From NCBI GenBank assembly GCA_037951105.1, contig JBAMJV010003935.1, positions 346,047-410,046 on the forward strand: a stretch of DNA of 64,000 nucleotides, in the 5' to 3' direction. The notes under the pieces are model-generated. The model ran no database searches. It saw only the letters and a program-made list of their open reading frames with translations, and had not been told where the DNA came from. A program made the position numbers and the translations under genes. Below are positions 1 through 10,394 of this stretch, in pieces (the first letter of the stretch is position 1; each line of letters begins with the position of its first letter). This DNA comes from Echinarachnius parma (Eukaryota; Echinodermata; Echinoidea; Clypeasteroida; Echinarachniidae).

Positions 1-81
1 TCAAACATGTGATTATAGATGACATGGTCAAGGAAGCCGGAAGAAAACAAGATTTTTCTAATTTTGTCAATGTCCAATGAC

Positions 82-204
82 AATGTCGGGTAATGCTGTA
101 ACCGATCATCGGATCGGCATGCCGATCACGATCCGATCATACATGATCGGACCGTTTTTGCCGATTTCCGATCATGCAGAAAAAATCGAAAGATCGGATC
201 GCCC

Positions 205-235
<31 letters not shown>

Positions 236-1399
236 TTTTTTTTTCTTTGGAAAATGATCCCCCAAAACATATTTTGGGAATATAAATGAATACCAAAGCA
301 ACATATGTGACCTTACGCCACAAAACGACCGTTATGTCGCTGTGGTAGTTTCTCTTTTATTAGCTAAAATAGTTAAATTTTGTTCAAAATTTGAGATTTA
401 GGATTTTGGTATTTCCGGAATAAGCATATCTTAATCTAGCATCTGTAACATTTTGAGCATCGGAAATCATGTTTAAATATTATTTTTTCATCCAATAAGT
501 GTGATCTTATTACAGCGCATTAAAGGAAACTGATCTTTTAAATGGCCCGTTTCTCCCTTATTTTAAGAATGCTCTAGCCATATTCCAAATCTTTGGTGTT
601 CATTTTAAGAGAGTTTGCTTAGTCCAAATATGACGAATGATATACCATTTTAAAGGTAATGACTTCTATTTTAATGTTTTATGAAAAGCAGCAAAATCAG
701 TTTTCCCGACTTATTGGTCGTTTTGTGGTGTATGGTTCCATATATGATGACATAAATGGTACCCTGGGGTACCAAACGAATATCCGCCATTTTGTTTAAT
801 TATTTATTTATTTTTTAGGGCTGTACCAGGGTATAGCGTGCATACAATCGCGCGCTGCACTGCATACACAACGCAATACGATTGTGCTTCGAGTGGACAC
901 AAGATGGCGCTACACAACGCGGTACCCCGGGGTACAACGGTACCCCGGGGTACCGCGTGTGTCATCATATATCCATATGATGCCCAATAAGCCCAAGGTA
1001 ATCTTGTATGGGTATGCTTTCATTTAAAACTGATTACCTCTCCTTTTACAAAATTACTCGCGCCGATTCTGAGCTTAGTCCCATGTGATTCTGAAAGGTT
1101 ACGCCAAATTAATCACATGGGACCAAGGCTAAGCTCAGAATTTTGTAAAAGAAGAGGTAATCAGTTTGAAATGAAAGCATACCCGTACAAGATTACCTTG
1201 GGCTTAGTTGCTTTGGTATTCTTTCCCAAAATGTGTTTTTTGGGGATCATTTTCCAAAGAAAAAAAAAAAAAAAAAAAAAAATTTTTTTTTTAAATTTTT
1301 TAGCCGATCATATCCGATCCGATTTCGATGATCAATACAATTTTGCCGATCCGATCAATCGATCCGATCATCAAGGTCAGTTACAGCACTAATGTCGGG
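82..1399. mobile_element. Long-inverted-repeat (foldback) element with 9-bp target duplication
   Basis: The 9-mer AATGTCGGG is present at 82-90 and again at 1391-1399. Between them the ends are inverted: the left begins TAATGCTGTAACCGATCATC and the right, read on minus, begins AGTGCTGTAACTGACCTTG. The arms continue inward with GATCGGATCGG-rich sequence, an A/T homopolymer, and a matching stretch around CCAAAACATATTTTGGG / CCCAAAATGTGTTTTTTGG. A second hairpin is nested at about 1000-1205. No transposase ORF is seen. A 9-bp duplication with long inverted ends fits a non-autonomous Mutator-like (MULE) element; the superfamily is inferred. The short ORFs inside are by-products of the palindrome. 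Confidence 0.75.
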
Positions 1400-1816
1400 T
1401 TTAAAAAAAAATCTGCTTGCCCGAATGGGCCACTAAAATATGACTTTTTTATACATTTTTGCTGGCCCAAAGCGCCAGTGCGAGTGTCGTGCCCTGGCTA
1501 TAATAAGCTTATAAGCTTATTGTTTGTCCATTTGTAGGATCTCTCTTTTTGACTGTCTTTGAGTTTGATTGCTGTCTTGACTTTGAGTTTGACTCCGAAG
1601 TCTGAGTTCTACGACTACAGTTTGTACTTCATTTTCTGTAGTATGGACAGGTCTCTTAACTTCGCGCGTATCCCATCTTCGCGCATCATAGGCGAGATAC
1701 GTACAAATTAGAACACGGACACGGCGACGGAAATTTTCAATGTCAAATGAAAGAGCACAAATCAATTACTCATCAACCAAAAAATTAGCAAATAAAGAGC
1801 GATATTTCTGGAGAAA

Positions 1817-2445
1817 TACCGTAAATCTCCGTGTATAAGGCGCACCCGTGTATAAGGCGCACCCCCAACTTTCTAAAAAAAAAAAAAAAAAAAAAAAAAA
1901 TAGTTTTTTTTTTTTTTTTTTTTTTAGGACACCCTGTATTTTTTTTAGACACCCTGTAGTGCTGTTGGAATACTTACATCGCTGGTCTAGGGCATATCAA
2001 GGGCTTAATGTCAATTGTAGCTTTCATCATCATATACATTTGTTCACATACAAAATAGTGGTTAGTACAAAAATTGCACACATTGAGCAATAACACTGGT
2101 GCTCATAAATATTCATATTCTTATTCATGAATATTCATAAGCATTTATACTCGTTCAATATATGCAATTTTCTTAATTAACTAACAACTATTTTCAATTA
2201 TGAGCAAAATTTATAACCACTGGTTAGATAATTGCATATATAATGAGTACCTGCTGCTCATGAATGTATGAATATTCATTAGCTGCAGTATTTGCTCAAT
2301 AAACTTGGAATTTTAAAATTTGTAACCAATATTTGTTTTGTGTGAAAAAAGATATATCTTGCTGAATGCTACAACAGACAACAAGCTCTTGTCATGCTCT
2401 ACACCAGTGTAATATGCATTGAACATGACTACAGGGTGTCCCAAA

Positions 2446-2476
<31 letters not shown>

Positions 2477-2586
2477 TGTTTTTATTTTTTTTTTTTTTTT
2501 GCTATACCTGTGTATAAGGCGCACCCCCGACTTTGAAATTTTTTCCGACGGAAAAAAGTGCGCCTTATACACGGAATTTTACGGTA
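1817..2586. mobile_element. TA-flanked terminal-inverted-repeat element (Tc1/mariner/pogo-type MITE)
   Basis: The left end is TACCGTAAATCTCCGTGTAT followed by AAGGCGCAC. The right end, read on minus, is TACCGTAAAATTCCGTGTAT followed by AAGGCGCAC, giving about 27-bp inverted ends with two mismatches and TA at both borders. GTGTATAAGGCGCAC also repeats just inside each end. A second inverted pair, GGACACCCTGTA (about 1927) and TACAGGGTGTCC (about 2431), lies inside next to A/T homopolymers, so another element may be nested. No transposase ORF is visible. The TA borders suggest the Tc1/mariner/pogo group; family assignment is inferred. Confidence 0.7.
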
Positions 2587-2628
2587 CTCACTTTTTGGGG
2601 TCCTACCAATCCCCAAGGATCACTACTA

Positions 2629-2757
2629 AGCACTGCGAAGCACTGCGAAGCACACTACGAAGCACTACGAAACCCCTACGAAGCACTGCGAAGAGCACGT
2701 CTTCGCAGTACTACGAAGCACTACGAAGACGAAGAGTGCACTGCGAAGAGCGCCCTG
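2629..2757 (+). repeat. Subterminal 10-bp array, left arm
   Basis: Imperfect head-to-tail copies of AGCACTGCGA / AGCACTACGA. The same unit occurs inverted in the right arm at 7988-8048, so the array belongs to the ends of the element spanning 2589-8080. Subterminal arrays of this kind are often transposase-binding sites in foldback and hAT/MULE elements; that role is inferred. Confidence 0.7.
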
Positions 2758-3278
2758 TACTAAAAAATCGCCTTAATGCGCACACGTAGAGGTAGACTAT
2801 GGTAGCTGCCAAACATCCATCCAATTCGATCATGATCGATGTCAGAGCATTTCTCGTTTGAGATTCTGAGAATATATATTTTTATGCCATGGATGTAATG
2901 ATCGAATATAATAATCAAGAAGATCGATATACAAATTAGATAGAAAATAGAGCTAAAGGAAGTGATTTTAGTTAACATTATTGAGGATTGATCGTAGATC
3001 CTTTCGACCCATCATCGTTTTTTTTGTTAAAATTAGAGTATTGTTTATATATATCAACTCCCATTTATACATTACAAATTGCTGAATTATGTCATTATTT
3101 GTGTAAACCTTTCCTTAATTGATATTATATCCAAACCTGCCTATAGCGACCTAGCTCTCAAGGGACCGGCAAAAAGCGTACGCTATAGACAGGTTGGCGG
3201 CCATTTTGAATTTCTGGTCTCATAATGTGCATAATTATACACTACTCACAAAAAAGTATATATATATGGTCCACACGC

Positions 3279-3301
3279 CCCCCCCCCCCCCCCCCCCCCC
3301 C
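3279..3301. repeat. Poly-C tract
   Basis: An uninterrupted run of C. It sits in the left part of the long-TIR element, next to a stretch containing TATAGACAGGTTGG (about 3185-3198). That motif recurs at about 60.3-60.5 kb, so this neighbourhood also contains a fragment of another interspersed repeat. Confidence 0.8.
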
Positions 3302-3539
3302 AGTGATCGACGCCCAGTGGCACGACAATTGTTGGAGGGCACACTTTATGTATTTCTTTGTTTTTGCCAAAAATGGCCCCTTATGTTTTCTATTGTTTTT
3401 TTTTTTGTAGCTACGCCACTGTCGACGTCTCCTTGAACCTTGAAGAGATAATCCCTATAGCAGCTCACTGGGGAAGCTAAACTGGGATGACTAGTGATGT
3501 GACGTCAATGGCCGACGTGAAAAGTGAGGGTATTTACAG

Positions 3540-6500
3540 TGTAGGTGAATGTCCATTATATACAATAAGAAATGGAGTGTTTAAGTGCAAGTAAAAACCA
3601 AGCTCTGATCTACAGCATCCTGGATCCCACCGGAGGCTGCATGCATCTAAGAGCTGGTAGGGCAGCCTTCTGGAAAGCAGTCACAGATGTTGAGTTGACT
3701 GCTATGCTTGGTAGTTGATTCCAGATTCGAATGGATCGTGGGTAGAAGGAGAATTTGTAGGGGTCTATTGTGGCTTGTGGTATTGAGTATTTGAGGTTGT
3801 GGTCGTTTCTCCCAAAGTACGAGGCTGGTACGATGAGGACTGGAGGTGAGATGCTGACAAGTGCATGGTGAATTTTGAACAGCACGGTAGTCTGTGCAAG
3901 GATCCGGCGTGTGTGCAGGAGGTCCCAATCAAGTGCAGTTACAAGTGCAGAGGCTGATGTGCTCCTCCTGTAGTCTTGATGCACAAAGCGGGCTGCTGCT
4001 CTCTGCACTCGCTCTATCCCTTGAATTGAAGTGGAGTTGTACGGGTTCCAGGCTTCGGAGCCATACTCAAGTTGCGGGCGTACAAGGGCCAGGTATGCCC
4101 TGTTCTTCACTTCTTTCGAGCATGGGGACAGTGTTCGCCGCAGCAGTCCTAGGGTTCTGTTGGCCTTGTGCAAGATGGTCTGGCAGTGAGAAGCCCAACG
4201 AAGGTCCTTTGAAACAGTAACTCCTAGGTACTTGTATTGTTCTACCCTTGGGATGGTCTCATTGTGCAGGTAGTACTCATGGATGCTAGGCTTGTGCTTC
4301 CTGGAGATGGTGAGGCTAGCACATTTGCTGATGTTAAATGCCATGAGCCACTTGGTGGACCAATCTGCCAAGGTGTGTAGGTCTTGTTGTAAGATACTGT
4401 GGTCGTCTTCGGATGATATGTCACGGTAGATCACACTGTCATCTGCAAACAGGCGCATTCTGGACTGGATGTTCTCAGTGATGTCGTTGATGTAAAGCAG
4501 GAACAGGGTTGGACCGATCACCGATCCTTGGGGTACACCAGATGTTACTGCCCTCCAAGATGATCTCGATCCATTTACTGTTACTGCTTGTTGCCTGTTT
4601 GAAAGGAGTGCCATTATCCAGCGCGATGTGTCTCCAGTGATACCATAGTGTTGTAGTTTGGTATGAAGATGTTGGTGGGGGACACGATCGAACGCCTTCC
4701 GAAAGTCCAAGAAGACAACATCGGTTTGACCTCTCCTTTGAAGGGTATGTGCCCAGTCGTGTGTAGCTGATATGAGTTGAGTTGTAGTGGAGAGCTTCTG
4801 CCTGAATCCATGCTGTTCATCTATCAGGATGTTGTTAGATGATACATGTTTGGAGATGTGGCTGAGGACAACATGCTCCATCACTTTGCAACAGATGCAG
4901 GTCAGCGAGATTGGTCTGTAGTTGGAAGGATTGCATTTGTCGCCCGACTTATGGATGGGTGTTACAAAAGCCTGTTTCCATGGTGTAGGGACGACACCGG
5001 TGTTAAGGCTTTGCTGGAACAAGAAAGCCAAGGCTGGAGCAATCTCGTGGGCGATCAGTTTCAGGAGTCTGGGTGGTAACTCGTCTGGTCCACTTGCCTT
5101 TGCTGGGTTGAGCTGCAATAGTTGCTTCGCAATTCCAGGACGATGGACATGAAGATGACCAATGTTCCCGTAAGGAGAAGGCCCATGCATGTGCTCTTGC
5201 TGGTTTTGTTTCTCAGTGAAGACAGATTGGAAATAGGAGTTCAAACATTCTGCCTTGTCCTTGTCAGAGGCGTACAGCTTGGATTCTTTGCGTAGAGGAG
5301 GAATTCCGATGTTCTCGGAGCGTTTGAGTTTTACGTAAGACCAGAAAGACTTGGGGTTGTCAGTGAGGCTGTTTCCGATCACGTTGTTGATGTATTCCTG
5401 GTGTGCATGGTTTACTAGTTTGGCAACTTTGTTGCGGTGCTGTCTATATGCGTGCCACGATGAGGTGCTGGGACGACTTCGTGCTTTTTTGAAGAGTCTG
5501 TCCCTCTTCCGCATATGCCTTTTCAAGCTGTGATTAATCCAAGGGAGGTGGAATCTGTTCTTTGTCATTTTAGATGGAACATAATCTAACATGCAGTTGT
5601 TGAGAAAATTTGATATAGTGGTCCAGTTTTCATTGACAGAGTTGAGTTCTGGGGATGACAGAAGAAAGTTGGTGGTGAACTTGTCGACAGCATCCTTGAG
5701 CCCTTTCTGATCGGCCTTGTGGAACTGGAAGACTTTCCTGGGTGGCTTGGGAGCAGTTCTTGGGTTACCCGAGAAGGTAAATGACACTATGTGGTGGTCC
5801 GAGATGCCTGGGTGAACACATACCTCCGACACCAGTCCAGGATTGGAGGTTATGACAAGATCCAGGACATTGCTAGACTCAGGCCGCGTAATGTCCCTGA
5901 CGAGTTGCATCAGAGAATGCTCGAGCAAAAGATCCAGTAGATGCTGGTGGTAGCTCGCAGTAGGAGGGTTTGACGTGGTGCATGATGACCAGTTGATGTC
6001 AGGGAGGTTGAAATCGCCTCCGATGATGATGTTCGGGTGGCTACGTCGATGTTTAGTCAATAGTTTGGACAAAGATTGGTGAAGTTCATCTAAGCCTTGT
6101 TTCCGGTTACTAGGTGGACGGTAAAAGCTGGCTATGTACAGCGGTTTCGCATTAGTAAACTGGATGTTGCACCAGATGAGCTCACAATCCACATCAAACT
6201 CGGGACAGTTGGTGACAATCAGAGATTCGTGTACTGCAACGAATACGCCACCTCCATGCTGGTTTCTATCCTTGCGGAAGACGTTGTAACTTCTAGGAAA
6301 TATGCTATGGGTGGGAACACTGCTATCAAGTTTGGATTCGCAGCCAAGGAGAACATCCGGTCTGTGGTGATCAATCAAAGCTTGAAAGCGTCCCTGTTTG
6401 GAGATGCTTTTTAGTCCGTTACAATTAACAATGACTGTCTTGATATTCTTTCTCCGGTTCTTAGTTGGAGTAGAGAAATGCGGGCGAGGTAGCCCCCTTG

Positions 6501-7790
6501 AGCTTTCCAAAGTAGGAGTAGACGTCTGGGGGAGACCATCACATTCGAGGACGATGCTGGTATCGTCTAACTGAAGGGAGGAAAAACGGTTTGGGTTTGT
6601 AAAGTCGGATTCACTCAATATTGAACTAGCCTCAATATTTGCACTGCCGCATCTGCAACATATCCATGAGAAGCTTGAACGGTTCTGGAGTACCTCATAG
6701 GATTCCTTAGAGATGCCAACACAGGAGATATGGCACCAAAAGTTACAGTTATCACAGAGAAGTGCAGCGTCATGGTCGTTAACACCGTTGTTACAGATTG
6801 CACAAGGGAAATCATGAACCACGTCATTTGGGCCTGGATTCAGTTCCACCTGACCGCCAAGGAGAAGGAGAATCGCTAGGTGGCCGGGTGATGCTGATTG
6901 AAAATGTAGTATGGGCGACTCTTTTCTGCATTTTTGGTCTGCCAGGAAACGCAGTGTAAGGCTCCAATTTCCTACATCATTAGGATGCGTACAGGAGAAG
7001 AGCGCAGAGGCACTGGAGTTGCGGTGAGAGGGGTTGGCAAGATCAATTCGTGTATTCGTTCTCGAGATCACGAGGATTGTGGTGATGATGAAGAAAAATA
7101 TCATTACAACAGGGTGTGGCTTCGCCTTTGCAGTATTGCAGGATACTCTTGATGTCATCATGGTGGCGTTAAACCTTGAAGACCACAGTGGATTTGATGC
7201 AGGAAGATGTAGGAATAGCAATGAAGTCCGAAGCAAAGTCAGACAATCAATTGCTAGCCAAGACATAGACTGGCTATTGGCATGAATTCAAATTTTCAGC
7301 TTCAATTTAAATGACAATAAATGAAGCAATTGTGGTAAGCATAATTAAAACTTACAAAGACACATAGAAGTCCACGATCCAATGCTGGATTTGAAGAAGG
7401 ATGATCATAATTTCATAAAAGCTGGAAGATACTCACAGTCAGAGCAAAGGGTTGAATGATACAAACAAGTCCTGTGCTAATGTCCCACTATATAAAGACA
7501 GTGGCCTGGTAGACTACAGTGTAGCTATGTAGCTGTATGTGCAGTGTGCTGTAGTATTGAAGTAAGGTGCAGATTCAATGCAGTCCCATCTATTCAAAGT
7601 TGTGTAGTGAATAAGGTGATGGGAAGAGGAAATCCAAATGTTGACCAAAATCCAGTATTTTGCAATAACTAAGTATTCAACAGTTGGCTTCTACAATTCT
7701 ATCTTGTCAGAAACCCATTTGCAGAATTTAAGAGAAGCAAAAGAAACAAGATAAGTGAAAATAAGGAAGATTTTCAGTAGAAAATCGGGA
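3540..7790 (-). mobile_element. CR1-like non-LTR retrotransposon (approximate limits)
   Basis: The limits are approximate and were set between the inverted matches of the host element (about 3515 and 7816). The element holds one long minus-strand ORF encoding PHD finger, endonuclease and reverse transcriptase. About 500 bases of untranslated leader lie on the high-coordinate side and about 70 bases of 3' tail on the low side. I could not identify a target duplication or a clear 3' tail repeat for the LINE itself. The ORF has no internal stop, so the copy looks young. Confidence 0.55.
3610..7266 (-). CDS. CR1-like retrotransposon polyprotein (PHD, endonuclease, reverse transcriptase)
   Basis: A 1218-residue ORF with no internal stop. 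A stop codon eight codons upstream of the ATG supports the start. Residues 52-69 are strongly hydrophobic. Residues 137-146 read GGQVELNPGP, a 2A-like ribosome-skipping motif with Q where Asp is usual. Residues about 155-206 form a Cys/His-rich PHD-type finger (CAIC...CDNC...CH..C...CCRC). An APE-type endonuclease follows, from NCNG (about 281) through GGDFN (416-420) to SDHH (489-492). The reverse transcriptase spans about 765-950, with DFRKAFD (854-860), GVPQGS (910-915) and the catalytic FADD (940-943). The C-terminus has an RSIRIWNQLP motif common in the CR1/L2/Rex group. The protein would copy element RNA at a nicked target. The exact clade is uncertain; the retroelement identity is secure. 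Confidence 0.95.
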   Translation of the reverse strand: MSWLAIDCLTLLRTSLLFLHLPASNPLWSSRFNATMMTSRVSCNTAKAKPHPVVMIFFFIITTILVISRTNTRIDLANPSHRNSSASALFSCTHPNDVGNWSLTLRFLADQKCRKESPILHFQSASPGHLAILLLLGGQVELNPGPNDVVHDFPCAICNNGVNDHDAALLCDNCNFWCHISCVGISKESYEVLQNRSSFSWICCRCGSANIEASSILSESDFTNPNRFSSLQLDDTSIVLECDGLPQTSTPTLESSRGLPRPHFSTPTKNRRKNIKTVIVNCNGLKSISKQGRFQALIDHHRPDVLLGCESKLDSSVPTHSIFPRSYNVFRKDRNQHGGGVFVAVHESLIVTNCPEFDVDCELIWCNIQFTNAKPLYIASFYRPPSNRKQGLDELHQSLSKLLTKHRRSHPNIIIGGDFNLPDINWSSCTTSNPPTASYHQHLLDLLLEHSLMQLVRDITRPESSNVLDLVITSNPGLVSEVCVHPGISDHHIVSFTFSGNPRTAPKPPRKVFQFHKADQKGLKDAVDKFTTNFLLSSPELNSVNENWTTISNFLNNCMLDYVPSKMTKNRFHLPWINHSLKRHMRKRDRLFKKARSRPSTSSWHAYRQHRNKVAKLVNHAHQEYINNVIGNSLTDNPKSFWSYVKLKRSENIGIPPLRKESKLYASDKDKAECLNSYFQSVFTEKQNQQEHMHGPSPYGNIGHLHVHRPGIAKQLLQLNPAKASGPDELPPRLLKLIAHEIAPALAFLFQQSLNTGVVPTPWKQAFVTPIHKSGDKCNPSNYRPISLTCICCKVMEHVVLSHISKHVSSNNILIDEQHGFRQKLSTTTQLISATHDWAHTLQRRGQTDVVFLDFRKAFDRVPHQHLHTKLQHYGITGDTSRWIMALLSNRQQAVTVNGSRSSWRAVTSGVPQGSVIGPTLFLLYINDITENIQSRMRLFADDSVIYRDISSEDDHSILQQDLHTLADWSTKWLMAFNISKCASLTISRKHKPSIHEYYLHNETIPRVEQYKYLGVTVSKDLRWASHCQTILHKANRTLGLLRRTLSPCSKEVKNRAYLALVRPQLEYGSEAWNPYNSTSIQGIERVQRAAARFVHQDYRRSTSASALVTALDWDLLHTRRILAQTTVLFKIHHALVSISPPVLIVPASYFGRNDHNLKYSIPQATIDPYKFSFYPRSIRIWNQLPSIAVNSTSVTAFQKAALPALRCMQPPVGSRML

Positions 7791-7900
7791 GCTTGTGAAA
7801 AGTGAGTCTGTCGGCCATGACGTCACACACACACAAGGATTACAATGATTTAACAAAGTTGTAAAAATCCTAAATTCTAGCGCGGTTATCGATCCTCGTC
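7267..7900 (-). other. LINE 5' leader and inner part of right TIR arm
   Basis: This stretch upstream of the retrotransposon ORF has no credible coding sequence. It contains a TATAAAG motif near 7490 and a purine-rich stretch (about 7730-7800). It then passes into sequence that pairs with the left arm of the host element (GGCCATGACGTCAC). The leader may hold the internal promoter of the LINE, which is inferred from position only. Confidence 0.4.
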
Positions 7901-7987
7901 TGATCGATCATGAATTGCGAATTGTGTTGTCTTGCAGCTACCGTACCTCATCTACCTCTACATGAGCTCCTTTAGCAATTTTTTTGC

Positions 7988-8048
7988 TCTTCGTAGTGCT
8001 TAGTAGTGCTTAGTAGTGAATTCGTAGTGCTTCGTAGTGCTTCGCGGT
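7988..8048 (-). repeat. Subterminal 10-bp array, right arm
   Basis: Copies of TTCGTAGTGC / TTAGTAGTGC. These are the inverse of the AGCACTACGA units at 2629-2757, mirroring the left arm of the same element. Confidence 0.7.
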
Positions 8049-8412
8049 GTCCGCGGTGATTGGTAGGACCGACTTTTTGGGGCCTTTTTTTGTAAATCAC
8101 AACTTTGGTGTTTCAACAAAATTATTTAGGAGGAATAATCAAGCAAATTGATCGGAAATCGTTCCAGTAGAACATATTTGTTGTCGAAAGGCTGCGCAAA
8201 ATGCTCCTTTAATCGACCTACCCTTCAAATTTACTTTCGGATCGCGCAATCTCCGTAGATAGCTTGACAACGGCGCGCGTGCTAACATGCTAATGCGCGC
8301 AAAATGTTTGCATCATCATCACACTGCCATTGAAATGCGTGTTACAGTTTGCTACACAGGGATACGTGTTGAATCAATGGCAGGATGCCCTAGGTATTGA
8401 CGCGCGAAGTAT

Positions 8413-9052
8413 GGAGACTATTAACTCAGGTGAGCGCTACGCTACAGCGTAGCGCTCAGGGTCGGGCTCATAGTGCCCCCGATTTTTTGCAGTAATGTGC
8501 ACAATAAGTGTGCTTAAAATTATAGATATGATACGGTACTTACCACCGTGTAGATGATACATATGTTATGCAACTATGGGGTGGATCAGAATGATGATTT
8601 TTCGCTCCATTTCGCATCAAAATGAGTGATTTATGCACATCATCGACTTCTATCTGTGTTGTATCGCGACTTCTGAACGATCGATTACCGTACGACCACT
8701 AAACGCGCGAGTCAGATCTGCCATCTATTCGGCGGGCGCGGTACATGAATGGAGACCGTACCCGCGCGTTCGCCTGATCATCGCTCGTTCCCAAGTCGCG
8801 ATACAACACAGATAGAAGTGGAGGAGGTGCATAAATCACTCATTTTGATGCGGAATGGAGCGAAAAATCATCATTCTGATCCACCCCATAGTTGCATAAC
8901 ATATGTATCATCTACACGGTGGTAAGTACCGTATCATATCTATAATTTTAAGCACACTTATTGTGCACATTACCGCAAAAAATCGGGGGCACTATGAGCC
9001 CGACCCTGAGCGCTACGCTGTAGCGTAGCGCTCACCTGAGTTAGGAGACTAT
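8413..9052. mobile_element. Near-perfect 622-bp palindromic element with 9-bp target duplication
   Basis: GGAGACTAT occurs at 8413-8421 and 9044-9052. Between them, 8422-9043 is an almost perfect inverted repeat that starts TAACTCAGGTGAGCGCTACG and ends with its complement. The arms include matching TCATAGTGCCCCCGA, ATGATACGGTACTTACC and CGCTCCATTTCGCATC segments. The centre is also symmetric (CTATCTGTGTTGTATCGCGA). The termini carry a smaller palindrome, GAGCGCTACGCTACAGCGTA and following. No transposase is present. One arm recurs at about 34.99-35.21 kb. This is a foldback MITE; the 9-bp duplication points to a MULE-type transposase acting in trans (inference). Confidence 0.85.
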
Positions 9053-10084
9053 ATACCGTACTCTGTGAAGAAGTCTTTCTGATATGACATGGTCACGGAA
9101 AAGGTCCGTTATAACCACGAATTGTGAGTTTAAAATGAAATTGATGAAGATAAATGGAATCCTCAGAATGTGAGGGTTAATTTATGATTGTTTCATTGAG
9201 ATTACTGTAATTTACTTTTCCTAAGCCACCTTGAAAAAATCCAAAATTTTCGTGCGCGAAGTTGGGACACACCTTCATACATGCAAGCAATTTCTGACAT
9301 GTCTAAAATCATTATAATCTAGCACTAGATCTATATCTAGTCTAGTAGTAGCTATAAATAAACTAGCACTATATTAACACATGAGTCAGACTTGGGCTTG
9401 GCTTATTTTATTTTTTGTTTTTAACTTATCACTTCAATAATCACAAACACAAAAGTCTATATATGGGACCAAGGTGAAAATGGTAGGTCGAATTTTATGG
9501 ACATTAATTGGTTTGGGATTTCCTTTAAATATTCATACAAAGCATTTTATTACTCTTAAAATTAATCTTAACCGATTGCACAACGTAAAATTCAGAATTA
9601 GATAGCAAAGTGATATCATAATCATAGTATTACCTTCTTAGTTCTTTTCTGTGTTAATTAGATTGGTGCTCTAGCGCCGTTTGTTGTAAGAAGTGTGGTT
9701 GCTAAATTCAGACCCATTTCACATTTATCGTTGTAATATTTGTGTTAATTTGAAAGATTTGATTTCTTATCGTACATCAGTGTGTTTCTCACTATTCAAC
9801 TTAATACATTTTATCTCTTATAACAAATCGTATAGCAAAGATCGCGAATATTATTAACAAATTAACACCAAACATTCAAGTTTCAGGTATTTTAGTCTGA
9901 ACTAAGACTACAAGAAATACAATTATGTTCATACTGATTTCCGAGGGTTCTAAATTGGCAACATTGACGCGGGTTTGTTTGTATCGGCGTTTGGCCAACT
10001 GGACGGTATACCTTACAAAATCACGAAATATCACCTGAATCAAGGCATTTTGTATCAAGTAATTGGAGGATTTGAAGAGACAAT
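9053..10084. other. Upstream flank and probable 5' UTR of SNRPD3
   Basis: AT-rich sequence with no credible coding exon and no obvious repeat. It should contain the SNRPD3 promoter and 5' UTR. I could not place a transcription start or an upstream untranslated exon from sequence alone. Confidence 0.4.
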
Positions 10085-10394
10085 ATGTCTATTGGAGTGC
10101 CTATAAAGGTTCTGCATGAAGCAGAAGGACATATCATCACTTGTGAGACAAATACTGGGGAGGTGTACAGAGGAAAACTCATCGAAGCCGAAGATAACAT
10201 GAACTGCCAGATGATGCATATTACAGTTACATACAGAGACGGTCGAGTAGCTCAATTAGAACATGTTTATATCAGAGGCAGTAAAATAAGATTCTTCATA
10301 CTTCCTGACATGTTGAAGAATGCTCCCATGTTCACGAAAGCTGGATCGAAGGGCGCTGCTGGTCGTGGGAAATCTGCAATTTTAAGGGCACAAG
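10085..10394 (+). CDS. SNRPD3: Small nuclear ribonucleoprotein SmD3, exon 1 (Sm fold)
   Basis: Encodes the whole Sm domain. It begins [16 protein letters not shown] and contains the hallmark segments [17 protein letters not shown] (Sm1) and [10 protein letters not shown] (Sm2), nearly identical to vertebrate SmD3. The ATG at 10085 is fixed by this conserved N-terminus. The exon ends CACAAG|GTAACG at 10394 after one base of a split Val codon. Minor differences from the human protein as I recall it (MMH for MSN in the middle, FFILP for FLILP) look like ordinary divergence. Function is established knowledge for the family. Confidence 0.97.

Larger units (their letters stand above)
2589..8080. 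mobile_element. 5.5-kb long-TIR foldback element carrying a LINE
   Basis: CACTTTTTGG (2589-2598) and GACTTTTTGG (8071-8080) form a 9-10 bp flanking duplication. Just inside, the ends are inverted: GGTCCTACCAAT on the left, ATTGGTAGGACC on the right. Both arms then carry arrays of a 10-bp unit (AGCACTACGA and variants), followed by inverted matches such as TAGAGGTAGA...GGTAGCTGC and a shared GATCGATC-rich stretch. A further inverted match, GTGACGTCA(A)TGGCCGAC, lies at about 3495-3515 and 7816-7838. The arms differ in length and carry insertions. The interior is filled by a non-LTR retrotransposon on minus. A Mutator-like origin is inferred from the duplication length. Confidence 0.65.

Noticed and set aside
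1517-1765. 82-residue ORF on minus
   Set aside because: No domain, low-complexity Gln/Ser/Arg tail, located between transposons.
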